DNA of 64,000 nt from Acidocella aquatica (GTDB lineage Bacteria > Pseudomonadota > Alphaproteobacteria > Acetobacterales > Acetobacteraceae): NCBI RefSeq assembly GCF_030160635.1, contig NZ_BSOS01000090.1, forward strand, positions 62,001-126,000, in the 5' to 3' direction. The first letter of the stretch is position 1, and the number at the start of each line of letters is the position of its first letter. This document shows, piece after piece, positions 15,564 through 24,409 of this stretch. The translations under genes were made by a program, and so were the position numbers. The notes beneath the pieces were generated by a model that worked only from the letters and a program-made list of their open reading frames with translations, searched no databases and had not been told where the DNA came from.

Positions 15564-16901
15564 ATGAACGAGCTGCTGACACCGGCCGAGATGGGGCGGG
15601 CCGACGCCCTGGCTGGGAACGCGCAGGCGCTGATGGATGCCGCGGGCCGCGCGGTGGCGCGCGCCATAATGCAGCGATACGCCCCCTGCTCTACCCTGGT
15701 GCTGGCCGGCCCCGGCAATAATGGCGGCGATGGCCATGTCGCGGCGGATTATCTGCGCCAGGCCGGATGGGCGGTAACCGTGCGCGCCTGGAACAAGGCC
15801 AGCGTGGCCGAGGTGGCCCGCGCGGGGCTGGTGATCGACGCGATTTTCGGCGCTGGGCTGGCGCGCGATGTCTCCCCGGAGGTGGCGGCGCTGCTGCGCG
15901 CGGCAAAGCGGCTGGTGGCGATCGACGTTCCCTCCGGCCTGGACGGCGCCACCGGCGCGGTGCGCGGCTATGCGCCGCAGGCCGAACTCACTGTGACATT
16001 TTTCCGCGCCAAACCCGGGCATTATCTCTACCCCGGCCGGGGCCTGTGCGGCGAGCTGGTGCTCCGCGACATCGGCTTGCCCGGTTCGGTGCTGGCGCAA
16101 ATCAACCCGCAAACCTGGGTGAACGGCCCGGCGCTGTGGCATTTGCCCGCACGCGCGCCCACCGGACACAAATATAGCGCCGGAGATGTGAGCGTGCTCT
16201 GTGGCAACATGCCGGGCGCCGCGCGGCTGGCCTGCGCGGGCGCGCGGCGCGCGGGCGCCGGAATGGTCACGTTGGCCGCCGATGCGCCGTTTTTGCCGCC
16301 CGAGGCCGGGTTGATCGTGCGGGCTGAGCCGCTTGAGGTGCTGCTCCAGGATGCACGGCGCAAGATATGGGTCTGCGGGCCGGGGCTTGGGCCATTGGCC
16401 GGGCACAAGCTGGCCCGGCTCATCGCCGCGGGCCGGATCATCGTCGCCGATGCCGATGCGCTGACCGCCTGCGCCGGCGCGCCGGAAAAACTGCGCGGGG
16501 CCGCAGTCATCACCCCGCATGAGGGCGAGTTCAGCCGCGTATTCGGGTCGCTGCGGCATGACCGGCTGAGCGCCGCGCGCGCCGCCGCGCGAGCCACGGG
16601 CGCGGTGGCTGTGTTGAAAGGCGCTGACACTATCATCGCCGCGCCCGACGGCCGCGCCGCGATCAACGCCAACGCGCCGCCTTATCTGGCCAGCGGCGGC
16701 ACCGGCGATGTTCTGGCCGGGATCATCGCGGCCCTGCTGGCACAGGAGATGCCCGCATTCGAGGCCGCCTGCGCCGCCGTATGGCTGCACGGCGCGGCGG
16801 CCCTGAAAGTGGGGCCGGGGTTGCTCGCGGAGGATATCCCCGCCGTATTGGGGCCGTTGATGGCGCGCTTGCGTCCCCCGTTCAATCCGGCCGATTATTG
16901 A
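15564..16901 (+). CDS. nnr: Bifunctional NAD(P)H-hydrate epimerase / ADP-dependent dehydratase
   Basis: Nnr repairs hydrated NADH and NADPH. The 445-residue fusion has an N-terminal YjeF_N epimerase domain (about 1-205: 'AGPGNNGGDGHVAADYLRQ', 'VIDAIFGAGL', 'VAIDVPSGLDGATG') and a C-terminal ribokinase-like dehydratase (about 215-440: 'GAGMVTLAAD', 'VITPHEGEFSRVF', 'LASGGTGDVLAGIIAALLA'). ATG 15564 matches the usual N-terminus 'NELLTPAEMGRADALA'. It is transcribed alone, divergent from parA; the convergent Rieske gene ends at the adjacent base. Confidence 0.96.
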   Translation: MNELLTPAEMGRADALAGNAQALMDAAGRAVARAIMQRYAPCSTLVLAGPGNNGGDGHVAADYLRQAGWAVTVRAWNKASVAEVARAGLVIDAIFGAGLARDVSPEVAALLRAAKRLVAIDVPSGLDGATGAVRGYAPQAELTVTFFRAKPGHYLYPGRGLCGELVLRDIGLPGSVLAQINPQTWVNGPALWHLPARAPTGHKYSAGDVSVLCGNMPGAARLACAGARRAGAGMVTLAADAPFLPPEAGLIVRAEPLEVLLQDARRKIWVCGPGLGPLAGHKLARLIAAGRIIVADADALTACAGAPEKLRGAAVITPHEGEFSRVFGSLRHDRLSAARAAARATGAVAVLKGADTIIAAPDGRAAINANAPPYLASGGTGDVLAGIIAALLAQEMPAFEAACAAVWLHGAAALKVGPGLLAEDIPAVLGPLMARLRPPFNPADY

Positions 16902-18014
16902 TTATAAAACCATCGGCTCAACCGCCCCCTCCAGCGGCAGCCCGCAGCTTGCCAGCAATGCCGTCAGTTCGCGGATCACGGGAAACACCTCCTGGTTCCA
17001 GTTGCCGTCCTGCGCGTCATGCGCGGCTTGTTCGGCCTCCACGATCCAACGGTCCTCCTTAAAAATCCGCTCGGTGAACATAACCAGAAACGGCCAGCCG
17101 ATGCTCAGCGCCGCGCGGCCGAGCATGCCGCCCGGCTTATGGATGGAGAGGAGACCAAAGGTGCGGATCGTCTTCTGCGCTTTGTCCTGCGGCACATAGG
17201 AAATCCACAAATCCATCACCGGCTCCCCGCCGCCCGCCGCGACGATGCGCAGGGTCTGGTATGGATATTCGGTGCGGATGGTCATCACATCGCGGTCATT
17301 CACATCCGCCGTGCGCCGCCCGCCAAACACCGCCGCCTCGCCCAAAGGCTGCTTACCGGCCGTGCGGGCAAATGTGTATTGCACCTCCAGCCAATCCTCA
17401 CCCAGTTTGCGGCCGAGATAGCGCGGCCGTATCTGGCCCATCTGTTTGCGATGCAAAAACTGGTGGTTCATGTCCATCAGGTTTTCATGCATGAAGGAGT
17501 AGTGACACGCGACCATCCGGCCAAAGCGGCGGACTTTGTAATCGGGGTTGGCGGCGGCTGCGAGATTTGGAAAGTTGTCGGATTTTTCAGCGTCGCCCGG
17601 AAAAATGAAAATCAATCCAGCTTCCTCGCGGCAGGGATAGGCCTTAACGCCGTTCGGCAATTTGCCTTTGCCGAGATACGGCACGTCAATGCAGTTGCCA
17701 GCGGCATCATAGGTCCAGCCATGGTAACTGCAACGGATGGCGCAACCCGAAACCACGCCGGCATCGAGCGGCACCTGCCGATGCGCGCAACGATTTTCCA
17801 GCGCGAACACCGCGCCCTCCTTGGGGCGGACCAACACCACCGGGTCCCCCGCGAAACGCACGGCCAGCGTTTTCCCTGCCTTCAACTCGCGCGACCACGC
17901 AACCGGATACCAATGATCGGGATGAATCTTTACACGCCGGGCATCGATATTCGCCACGGTTCCGGGCGGCGGAACGGCGGCTGTGTCGTCGGTGTTGAAC
18001 GTGATCGAATCCAT
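16902..18014 (-). CDS. Rieske-type ring-hydroxylating oxygenase, large subunit
   Basis: A 370-residue oxygenase alpha-subunit: an N-terminal Rieske domain with [2Fe-2S] ligands in 'NRCAHRQVPL' (C-x-H) and 'CSYHGWTYD' (C-x2-H), then a catalytic START-like domain. The mononuclear iron region is 'HENLMDMNHQFLHRKQMG', with two His spaced as expected. Such enzymes hydroxylate or O-demethylate aromatics (vanillate demethylase/phenylpropionate dioxygenase class). No reductase or beta-subunit gene is nearby, so electrons must come from elsewhere. ATG 18014 has AGGGG 10 nt upstream; ATG 18044 is an alternative. The substrate is unknown. Confidence 0.9.
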   Translation of the reverse strand: MDSITFNTDDTAAVPPPGTVANIDARRVKIHPDHWYPVAWSRELKAGKTLAVRFAGDPVVLVRPKEGAVFALENRCAHRQVPLDAGVVSGCAIRCSYHGWTYDAAGNCIDVPYLGKGKLPNGVKAYPCREEAGLIFIFPGDAEKSDNFPNLAAAANPDYKVRRFGRMVACHYSFMHENLMDMNHQFLHRKQMGQIRPRYLGRKLGEDWLEVQYTFARTAGKQPLGEAAVFGGRRTADVNDRDVMTIRTEYPYQTLRIVAAGGGEPVMDLWISYVPQDKAQKTIRTFGLLSIHKPGGMLGRAALSIGWPFLVMFTERIFKEDRWIVEAEQAAHDAQDGNWNQEVFPVIRELTALLASCGLPLEGAVEPMVL

Positions 18015-18425
18015 TTGGAATATTCCCCTGCGTTTGACCGCCATGTAGCTTTCCGCACGGCGGTGCCAGCAGAGCATAAGCCGTGCCGAAAGACCATGAC
18101 ATTCGCGGCATTTTGACAGCCGGTTAGAAAATTTTACCCTGAACCCGGATTATTTATTCGTCATGCAACATTCATCCGTTTTGCAGCCGATGATGCCGCC
18201 GCGCCGGCGCCTCAGCACTACAGACGCAATTTTCGTTTCATAAGTGAATTTTTTATACCCCCCTGGCGAGCGCCCCGCCAAAGGGGCCAGGCGATGATGC
18301 AAGCGGGGATTATCACACCGCGCCAATCTCCCCGCTGCAATGCAGCAATTTTTTACGGCCGGTTACATCCAGGGCGTGATTACAAGTGATTCCCATGGCC
18401 CCAGGTTTGTTCTAGACTCCGCCCT
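18015..18425. other. 411-bp intergenic region with several hairpins
   Basis: Between the divergent Rieske gene and the PDH-E1-like gene there is no credible reading frame. Two structured stretches precede the plus-strand gene: CCTGG/CCAGG enclosing GCCCC/GGGGC (18265-18294), and AGCGGGGA (18302-18309) pairing with TCCCCGCT (18329-18336). The latter is followed by a short spacer and six T near 18353-18358, so it resembles an attenuator. No known riboswitch signature (such as the TPP CUGAGA motif) was found. Confidence 0.5.
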
Positions 18426-20789
18426 ATGAATGAAATGCGGCCGATAGAACCGGAACTCGATGGATTGGAAACGCTGGCAGCCGTTGAGCAGAAGCTGCTC
18501 TGGCTGTCCTCGTGGATGATCCATAATGCCAACCATTTGCGGCCGAATCGCGATGGCCTGAAGGTCGGCGGGCATCAGGCCTCCTGCGCCTCGGTCACCT
18601 CCATCATGGCGGCGCTGTATTTTGACAGCCTGCGCCCGCAGGACCGCGTGGCCGTGAAGCCGCATGCCGGGCCGGTGCTGCATGCCGTCAACTACCTTTT
18701 TGGCCGCCAGAGCGTGGAACAGATGGCGGGGCTGCGCCAGTTTGGCGGCGCCCAGGCGTATCCATCGCGCACCAAGGACGGCCCGGAGATCGATTTTTCC
18801 ACCGGCTCGGTCGGCCTCGGCGTGGCGATGACCAGCTTCACCTCGTTGATGCAGGATTATGTGCGCGCGCACGCGATGGTGGACCCCGCCACCCCGCGCG
18901 GGCGGCAAATCGCCATCGCGGGCGATGCGGAGCTGGACGAGGGCAATATCTACGAGGCCCTGTTGGAAGGCTGGAAGCACGATGTCCGCGATGTGTGGTG
19001 GGTGGTGGACTACAACCGCCAAAGCCTCGACTCTGTGATGCCCGACCGGCTGTTCGGCCGGTTCGAGGGGTTGTTCCGCGACATGGGCTGGCGCGTGGTG
19101 ATGTTGAAATATGGCAAGCGGCTGGAGGCGGCGTTCGCGCGGCCAGGCGGTGGCGCGCTGCGCAACTGGGTGGATGCGTGCCCGAACTCGACCTATTCGG
19201 CGCTCACCTTTCAGGGCGGCGCGGCATGGCGGGAGGCGATCCTCGCGGATCTGGCCAAAAACCGCGGCGTGCGCGGCATTATCGACCCGTTGAACGACGC
19301 CGAACTCGGCGCGCTGATGACCAACCTCGCCGGGCACGACCTGGGCAGCCTGACCCAGGCCTTCCGCGCCGCTGCCCAGTCCAGCCAGCCGACCGTCTTC
19401 CTCGCCTATACCATTAAGGGCATGGGCCTGCCCTTTGCCGGGCATAAGGACAACCACGCCGGCATGATGACGGTGGAGCAGATGGACGCGTTCCGCGCCG
19501 CCATGCACATCCGCCCCGGCCATGAATGGGACCGTTTTGAGGGGTTGGCCGAGCCCCGGGCGGTGGAGAATTTTATCAACAGCGTGCCCTATGCCACGCC
19601 GCTGACCCCAAACGGCCGCCGCCTGCCCGCCGCCACCGTGCCGGTGCCCGCCATGCTGCCGCAGCCGCGCATTATTGGCCGGCGCATGAGCACGCAGGCC
19701 GGGTTTGGCGAAATCCTCTCCGAGATCGGCCGCGCGCAGGGCGAATCGGCCGAGATGTCGCGCCATATCGTCACCATGAGCCCGGATGTCGCGGTTTCCA
19801 CCAACCTCGGCCCCTGGATCAACCGGCGCGGCGTGTTTGACCGGCATACCCGCGAGGATGTGTTCCGCGACGGCAAGCTGGCCAGCGCGCAACGCTGGGG
19901 CACCAATCCGCAGGGGCAGCATATCGAGCTTGGCATCGCCGAGCAGAACCTCTTCCTGCTGCTCGGCGCGGCCGGGTTGTCGCACGATCTCAACGGCGCG
20001 CGGCTGCTCCCCGTCGGCACGGTGTATGACCCGTTCGTGAATCGCGGCCATGATGCGTTGTTCTATGCCTGCTACCAGGATGCGCGGTTTCTGCTCATCT
20101 CCACCCCCAGCGGCATAACCCTGGCGCCCGAGGGCGGGCAGCACCAGGCCACCAACACGCCACTGCTGGCGATCGTGCAGGACCGGCTGGCGAGCTTCGA
20201 GCCCGCCTATTGCGACGAGCTGGCGATTTTGCTGCGCCATGCCTTTGAGCACATGCAAAAGCCCGACGGCTCGGCCGTGTGGCTGCGGCTCTCCACCCAG
20301 GTGCTCACGCAGCCCGAGCGCAAGCTGAACGCCGCGCATGTTATCGCAGGCGGGCATTGGGTGGTGCCGCCCGCACCCGGTGCGGGCATCGCCATCGCCA
20401 CCCAGGGCGCCGTGGCGGGCGAGGCGGAAAAAGCCTTCGCCGTGCTGCGCGAGGATGTGCCCGAGGCCGGGCTGCTCGCCATCACCAGCCCCGACCGGCT
20501 GTATGCCGGATGGCGCGAGGCCCAGCGCCAGCGCCGCCAGGGGGTTCATGCCAGTTCGCACATCGAAGACCTGCTGGCCCCGCTCGCGCCCGGCGCCGCG
20601 CTGGTGAGCGTGCTGGACGGCCATCCGGCGGCCCATGCCTGGCTCGGCGGCGTGCGCGGCAACCGGATCATGGCGCTGGGGCCGGACCGTTTTGGCCAGT
20701 CAGGCGACATCACCGATCTCTACCGCGAATACGAGATCGACGCGGCGGCAATTCTGGACGCCTGCGCGGAAGGCCTGCTCGGGACTTGA
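18426..20789 (+). CDS. Transketolase-family enzyme, homodimeric pyruvate dehydrogenase E1-like
   Basis: A 787-residue thiamine-diphosphate enzyme in the AceE/transketolase arrangement: ThDP-binding domain (about 30-370, 'GGHQASCASV', 'GDAELDEGN' in the GDG position, 'VVDYNRQSLDS'), pyrimidine domain (about 420-620, 'IELGIAEQNLFLLLGAAGL') and C-terminal domain. AceE itself is about 890 residues, so this is a shorter relative, and no E2 or E3 gene is nearby. The reaction (2-oxoacid decarboxylation or ketol transfer) is not certain. The next gene starts inside its stop as TTGA. A structured leader precedes it. Confidence 0.82.
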   Translation: MNEMRPIEPELDGLETLAAVEQKLLWLSSWMIHNANHLRPNRDGLKVGGHQASCASVTSIMAALYFDSLRPQDRVAVKPHAGPVLHAVNYLFGRQSVEQMAGLRQFGGAQAYPSRTKDGPEIDFSTGSVGLGVAMTSFTSLMQDYVRAHAMVDPATPRGRQIAIAGDAELDEGNIYEALLEGWKHDVRDVWWVVDYNRQSLDSVMPDRLFGRFEGLFRDMGWRVVMLKYGKRLEAAFARPGGGALRNWVDACPNSTYSALTFQGGAAWREAILADLAKNRGVRGIIDPLNDAELGALMTNLAGHDLGSLTQAFRAAAQSSQPTVFLAYTIKGMGLPFAGHKDNHAGMMTVEQMDAFRAAMHIRPGHEWDRFEGLAEPRAVENFINSVPYATPLTPNGRRLPAATVPVPAMLPQPRIIGRRMSTQAGFGEILSEIGRAQGESAEMSRHIVTMSPDVAVSTNLGPWINRRGVFDRHTREDVFRDGKLASAQRWGTNPQGQHIELGIAEQNLFLLLGAAGLSHDLNGARLLPVGTVYDPFVNRGHDALFYACYQDARFLLISTPSGITLAPEGGQHQATNTPLLAIVQDRLASFEPAYCDELAILLRHAFEHMQKPDGSAVWLRLSTQVLTQPERKLNAAHVIAGGHWVVPPAPGAGIAIATQGAVAGEAEKAFAVLREDVPEAGLLAITSPDRLYAGWREAQRQRRQGVHASSHIEDLLAPLAPGAALVSVLDGHPAAHAWLGGVRGNRIMALGPDRFGQSGDITDLYREYEIDAAAILDACAEGLLGT

Positions 20790-21820
20790 AAAAATCCGTA
20801 TCGAGCGCGCCGGCGCACCGGCTGGGCTCGCTGGAGCTTGGCCGGTTGATTGCCGCCAGCCTGGTCATGGTCTCGCATCTGGTCAGCCTGGATGCCGCCC
20901 CCGGCCCGCTCGGCGTGCAATATTTCTTCGTGCTCAGCGGCTTCGTGATGATCACCGCGCATCACGGCGATTTTGGCCGCTGGCGCGGGCCGCTCAAATT
21001 CTGGTGGCGGCGGATCTGCCGGATCTACCCGCTCTACTGGCTGATGCTGCTGCCGGTGATGTTCTACTATTACCACGGCCTGGCCCCGGCTGGCACCAAC
21101 TGGGCGCTGTTTTCGCTGACGCCGCGCGTGGTGAACGACCTGATCCCCCCGGCGTGGACGCTGCGTTTCGAGGTCGCGTTTTATATCATGTTCGGCCTGT
21201 GCCTGCTGCCACATGTGGGCCGGGTTATTCTTGCCGGTTGGGTGCTCAGCGTGCTGTGGCTGCTGGTGCCGATCCATGTGTTCCGGTTTTTCCATATCCA
21301 CCGCTACAACATCATGTTCCTGCGCGCGGTCGGGCTCAACAACCATTTCATTTCGGTTTTTGAACTCTATTTCTTCGCCGGGCTGCTTGGCGGCTGGCTG
21401 CTGATAAAGTCGCGCCCCAGCATCATATTGGCGCTGGCCGGGCTGCTCACCGGCGGCGCGCTGATGTTCATGAAGCTCAGGGTCACGCAATGGGGATATG
21501 TGTATCCGGGGCCGATTGATCTCGCTGTATTATCGCTGGGCTATGCCGGGGTGATGTTCGGCCTCGCCATGCTGGAGCGCTGCGGCGTCTTCCATCTGGG
21601 CAAATGGGCGGCCTGGGCGGGTGCCATCTCTTATCCGCTGTATATTTCACATTCGCCGCTGCTGCTGGCGGTGGATACGCTGTTGCCCGCGCATCTGCGT
21701 GCGAATATTCTGGTGGAAGGCGTGTTGCTGGTGTTGATCTACGCCGTGGCGATCTGGCTGGCGTTCAACGTGGACCGGCCGCTGCAACGTATGCTGCGCC
21801 GGGGTTATAAAAACGCCTGA
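20786..21820 (+). CDS. Acyltransferase-3 family membrane protein
   Basis: A 344-residue integral membrane O-acyltransferase with about ten helices. It starts 'LGSLELGRLIAASLVMVSHL' (catalytic-type His in the first helix), then 'GVQYFFVLSGFVM' and 'WWRRICRIYPLYWLM', the usual AT3 pattern. Such enzymes acylate sugars, lipids or peptides at the envelope. No ATG fits; TTG 20786 overlaps the preceding TGA as TTGA and gives a sensible N-terminus, so translation is probably coupled. Its end overlaps the convergent LysR gene by 16 nt. The substrate is unknown. Confidence 0.87.
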   Translation: MKKSVSSAPAHRLGSLELGRLIAASLVMVSHLVSLDAAPGPLGVQYFFVLSGFVMITAHHGDFGRWRGPLKFWWRRICRIYPLYWLMLLPVMFYYYHGLAPAGTNWALFSLTPRVVNDLIPPAWTLRFEVAFYIMFGLCLLPHVGRVILAGWVLSVLWLLVPIHVFRFFHIHRYNIMFLRAVGLNNHFISVFELYFFAGLLGGWLLIKSRPSIILALAGLLTGGALMFMKLRVTQWGYVYPGPIDLAVLSLGYAGVMFGLAMLERCGVFHLGKWAAWAGAISYPLYISHSPLLLAVDTLLPAHLRANILVEGVLLVLIYAVAIWLAFNVDRPLQRMLRRGYKNA

Positions 21821-22674
21821 GCGCGGCAGAGTTTCACGAAACTCGCCGCCGCCGGGTTGAGCGGGCGCCCTGCGACCGCGGTAAGCAAAATTCGCCGCGA
21901 GAGTTCCGGATCCGTGAAACGCCGCGCCACCAGCGGCGGCGCAATGCCCAGCCGGCCGGAGAGCAACGCGATGCCGAGACCCGCGCCCACAAGGTCCAGC
22001 AGTTGCCCCACAGCACCGTTGCAGCGTTGCAGGCGCAGCGAAAATCCGCTGATCCGCGCAAGACTTTGCGCGAAGCCGCCACAAGCGTCACCGACCAGAA
22101 TGGTCTCCTCCAGCACATCCTGTCCACACAGCGCATTGCGTGCCGCCAACGGGTGGTCCACCGGCAGAACGGCGACGGCGGTTTCGGTATACAGCGGCCA
22201 GCGGTTCAACCGCTCGGGCAGATCACAATCATCGGGCAGCAGCGCGCAGTCCAGCCGGTCGGTCAACATGGCGTCAATCAGCGCCGCAGGGCTGGATTCA
22301 TCAAAATGCAGCGCGCAGCCCGGCAGCATTTTCGTGACCTCGCGCACCGCGCCAACAATGCTGGCCGCGCCCACGCCGGGGCCAAGGCCAATTTTCAGGC
22401 TTGCCTGAAAACTCCCGCGTTTTGCTTGCGCCAGCGCGGTCGCGGCATCGGCCGCTTCCAGCATCGTTTCCAGATGCGGGCGCATGACGCGGCCCAGCTC
22501 GGTGAGCTGGGTTAAATTACGTTCACGGAACAAAAGCGCGCCGCCGAGTTCGTCCTCCAGCCGCTGAATGGCGCGCGAGAACGCCGGTTGGGTGACATTG
22601 CATTGTTCCGCCGCGCGCGAAAAATTAAGCGCGCGGCACAAAGTGATGAAATAGCGGACCTGTGCGAGTTCCAT
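21805..22674 (-). CDS. LysR-family regulator beside peroxiredoxin gene
   Basis: A 289-residue LysR protein: winged helix (residues 1-60, 'LAQVRYFITLCRALNFSRAA'), then an effector domain. It contains Cys in 'ILVGDACGGFAQ', at roughly the position of the OxyR peroxidatic Cys region, and another in 'RLQRCNGAVG'. The alignment is loose, so redox sensing is only a suggestion. The gene starts 3 nt after the peroxiredoxin-like gene on the same strand, so both are co-transcribed. It may control the peroxiredoxin and the divergent cytochrome b/molybdoenzyme operon. Confidence 0.9.
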   Translation of the reverse strand: MELAQVRYFITLCRALNFSRAAEQCNVTQPAFSRAIQRLEDELGGALLFRERNLTQLTELGRVMRPHLETMLEAADAATALAQAKRGSFQASLKIGLGPGVGAASIVGAVREVTKMLPGCALHFDESSPAALIDAMLTDRLDCALLPDDCDLPERLNRWPLYTETAVAVLPVDHPLAARNALCGQDVLEETILVGDACGGFAQSLARISGFSLRLQRCNGAVGQLLDLVGAGLGIALLSGRLGIAPPLVARRFTDPELSRRILLTAVAGRPLNPAAASFVKLCRAQAFL

Positions 22675-22677
22675 CCG

Positions 22678-23226
22678 CTACATCCGCCTCAGCGCGGCCA
22701 ATATATCATCCGGCTCCGCGCGGTGGGTGAAATCAACATCGACAAACCGCCAGGCGATGCAACCATCCGGCGCGATGATGAAGGTGGCCGGCACCGGCAG
22801 ACACCAGGCGGCGTTGCCGTGGCGCTGCGGAAAGTTTAACCCCGCGGCATCGAGCCGCGCACGGTAGAGTTTTGGAATCTTGAAAACCACGCCGGCGGAA
22901 AGACCTACCCCGAAATCCACATCCGCCAGCACCTCGAACACCGCGCCATGGCGGGTTTTCATGCTCAGCGGCAGCCCGCCGGTCTCGGGTGTCAGCGCCA
23001 GCAGGCTTGCCCCGGCCGCCTCGATACGTGGCAGCGCCTCCGTCAGCGCGTCGAGCGTGAGTTTACAGAACGGGCACCACTCACCACGAAAAAACGAGAG
23101 CACCACCGGCCCCCGCGCCAACTGTTCCGCCAGCGCCACCAGCCTGCCTTCAGCGCTGGGCAGCACAAAATCCGGAAACATCGCGCCGGTTTGCGCAATG
23201 CCGGAGAGAAACCCCTCCCGGTTCAA
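22678..23226 (-). CDS. AhpC/TSA-type peroxiredoxin-like protein (start uncertain)
   Basis: A thioredoxin-fold protein with the active site 'SFFRGEWCPFCKLTLDAL' (CPFC) and 'FPDFVLPSAEGRLVALAE', typical of the peroxiredoxin-like AhpC/TSA group that reduces peroxides or disulfides. The only canonical start is TTG 23226 (182 residues). The same frame continues upstream for about 33 more codons with a plausible N-terminal helix ('TLTSRLDALLASRRQSAEWD'), as homologues usually have. A strong GGGAGGGAGGG Shine-Dalgarno lies at 23327-23337, but no ATG, GTG or TTG is in frame there, so a CTG (23325) or ATC (23319) start is possible. Confidence 0.85.
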   Translation of the reverse strand: MNREGFLSGIAQTGAMFPDFVLPSAEGRLVALAEQLARGPVVLSFFRGEWCPFCKLTLDALTEALPRIEAAGASLLALTPETGGLPLSMKTRHGAVFEVLADVDFGVGLSAGVVFKIPKLYRARLDAAGLNFPQRHGNAAWCLPVPATFIIAPDGCIAWRFVDVDFTHRAEPDDILAALRRM

Positions 23227-23382
23227 CCTGGCCAGGATTTCCTGATACGCTGCGTCCCATTCCGCGCTCTGGCGGCGGCTGGCAAGCAGCGCATCGAGGC
23301 GGGATGTCAGCGTTTCGATGTTCAGACCCTCCCTCCCGCCTTTGACAACGTTATCGCGCCGTGCCGGCGCGATGACAATGGA

Positions 23383-23637
23383 TTATTGCTGCATGCCATT
23401 GCTGGACATGCCGCCCGGCGCCATCGGCTTCGCCTTCATCGCGTCCGGCTTCATCGCATCGGTCTTTTTCGCCGCCGGCGCCATGGTGTCATGCGACATG
23501 CTGCTGCTCATGCTGCCGGGCGTCATCGTATTGCCGCCCATGGCGTTGCTGCTCATGGAGCTGGTGCTCTGCGCCAGCGCGGCGCCCGAGCTGAGCAGCA
23601 AGGCGCAGACTGCCGCGGAAAAAATGCGTGACTTCAT
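23383..23637 (-). CDS. Small secreted methionine-rich protein
   Basis: An 84-residue protein with a textbook signal peptide (MKSRIFSAAVCALLLSSGAALA, residues 1-22). The mature part of about 62 residues is disordered and low complexity, built of Ser, Ala, Lys, Gly and 11 Met (about 18%), in repeats such as 'KKTDAMKPDAMKAKPMAPGG'. No Cys or His pair supports classical metal binding. A secreted Met-rich peptide can act as a sacrificial oxidant scavenger (MrpX in Azospira) or bind Cu(I). It is divergent from a cytochrome b/SUOX-family molybdoenzyme operon and follows the peroxiredoxin region, which favours the oxidant role (inference). Confidence 0.75.
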   Translation of the reverse strand: MKSRIFSAAVCALLLSSGAALAQSTSSMSSNAMGGNTMTPGSMSSSMSHDTMAPAAKKTDAMKPDAMKAKPMAPGGMSSNGMQQ

Positions 23638-23797
23638 GGGAAAATCTCCTGATTATATGGCCGGACAAGCTCCGGCGAGAGCTGTATGCCCCGCCATGGG
23701 CAACACGGGCCAATGCTCTTTGGGCATCAATTCCATGCCTGGACGCAACCCCGCCCCGGGTGCAGCCTGTGCCGGAGATGAAACAAGGGGAAGTGTC

Positions 23798-24409
23798 ATG
23801 GCTGAGAAAAAACCAAAACGCCGGGTTATCCATCCCTGGCCGCTGCGGCTCACCCATTGGCTGAACGCGCTGGCCATTGTGATGATGATCGGCAGCGGCT
23901 GGCAGATTTATGACGCCTCGCCGCTGTTCGCCTTCACCTTCCCGCCGCTCATCACCATCGGCCAATGGCTGGGCGCCGCCATTGCGTGGCATCTGGCGTT
24001 CATGTGGCTGCTGGCCGTCAACGGTCTGGTCTATTTCATCTGGAGTGCCGCCAGCGGGCATTTCGCGAAATTTTTTCCGCTCAGCCCGCGCGCGGTGTGG
24101 CGCGATTTCACCGCCGCCCTCAGCTTCAAATTGCCGCACGAAACCGGCGTTTATAACGCCGTGCAAAAACTCCTCTATCTGGGTGTGCTGTTCGCGGGCG
24201 TGGTTATCGTCATCTCCGGCCTGGCGATATGGAAGCCGGTGCAGCTCTGGTTTTTTACTGATCTGTGCGGCGGCTATGTCATCGCCCGCTATGTTCATTT
24301 TTTCGCGATGACGGCCATCGCGGGCTTTTTCGTGGTGCATCTGCTGCTGGTCGCCATGGTGCCCAAGGTGCTACCCCCGATGATCACCGGCGGGAGGATC
24401 GAGCCATGA
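23798..24409 (+). CDS. Cytochrome b561-type membrane subunit of a molybdoenzyme
   Basis: A 203-residue membrane cytochrome b with haem-ligand His residues in 'HPWPLRLTHWLNALAI', 'AIAWHLAFMWLLAVNG' and 'YVHFFAMTAIAGFFVVHLLLV', four to five helices, of the hydrogenase/formate-dehydrogenase type b family. ATG 23798 has AAGGGGAA a few nt upstream. The stop overlaps the next gene as ATGA, so it is the membrane anchor and quinol electron donor for the adjacent periplasmic molybdoenzyme, as YedZ/MsrQ is for YedY/MsrP, though it is not an MsrQ homologue. Confidence 0.9.
   Translation: MAEKKPKRRVIHPWPLRLTHWLNALAIVMMIGSGWQIYDASPLFAFTFPPLITIGQWLGAAIAWHLAFMWLLAVNGLVYFIWSAASGHFAKFFPLSPRAVWRDFTAALSFKLPHETGVYNAVQKLLYLGVLFAGVVIVISGLAIWKPVQLWFFTDLCGGYVIARYVHFFAMTAIAGFFVVHLLLVAMVPKVLPPMITGGRIEP

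Noticed and set aside
18363-20636. 757-residue open frame on the minus strand opposite the PDH-E1-like gene
   Set aside because: The translation is rich in His, Arg, Gly and Ala with no recognisable domain. It is a by-product of G+C-rich codons on the coding strand, whose protein has clear family motifs.
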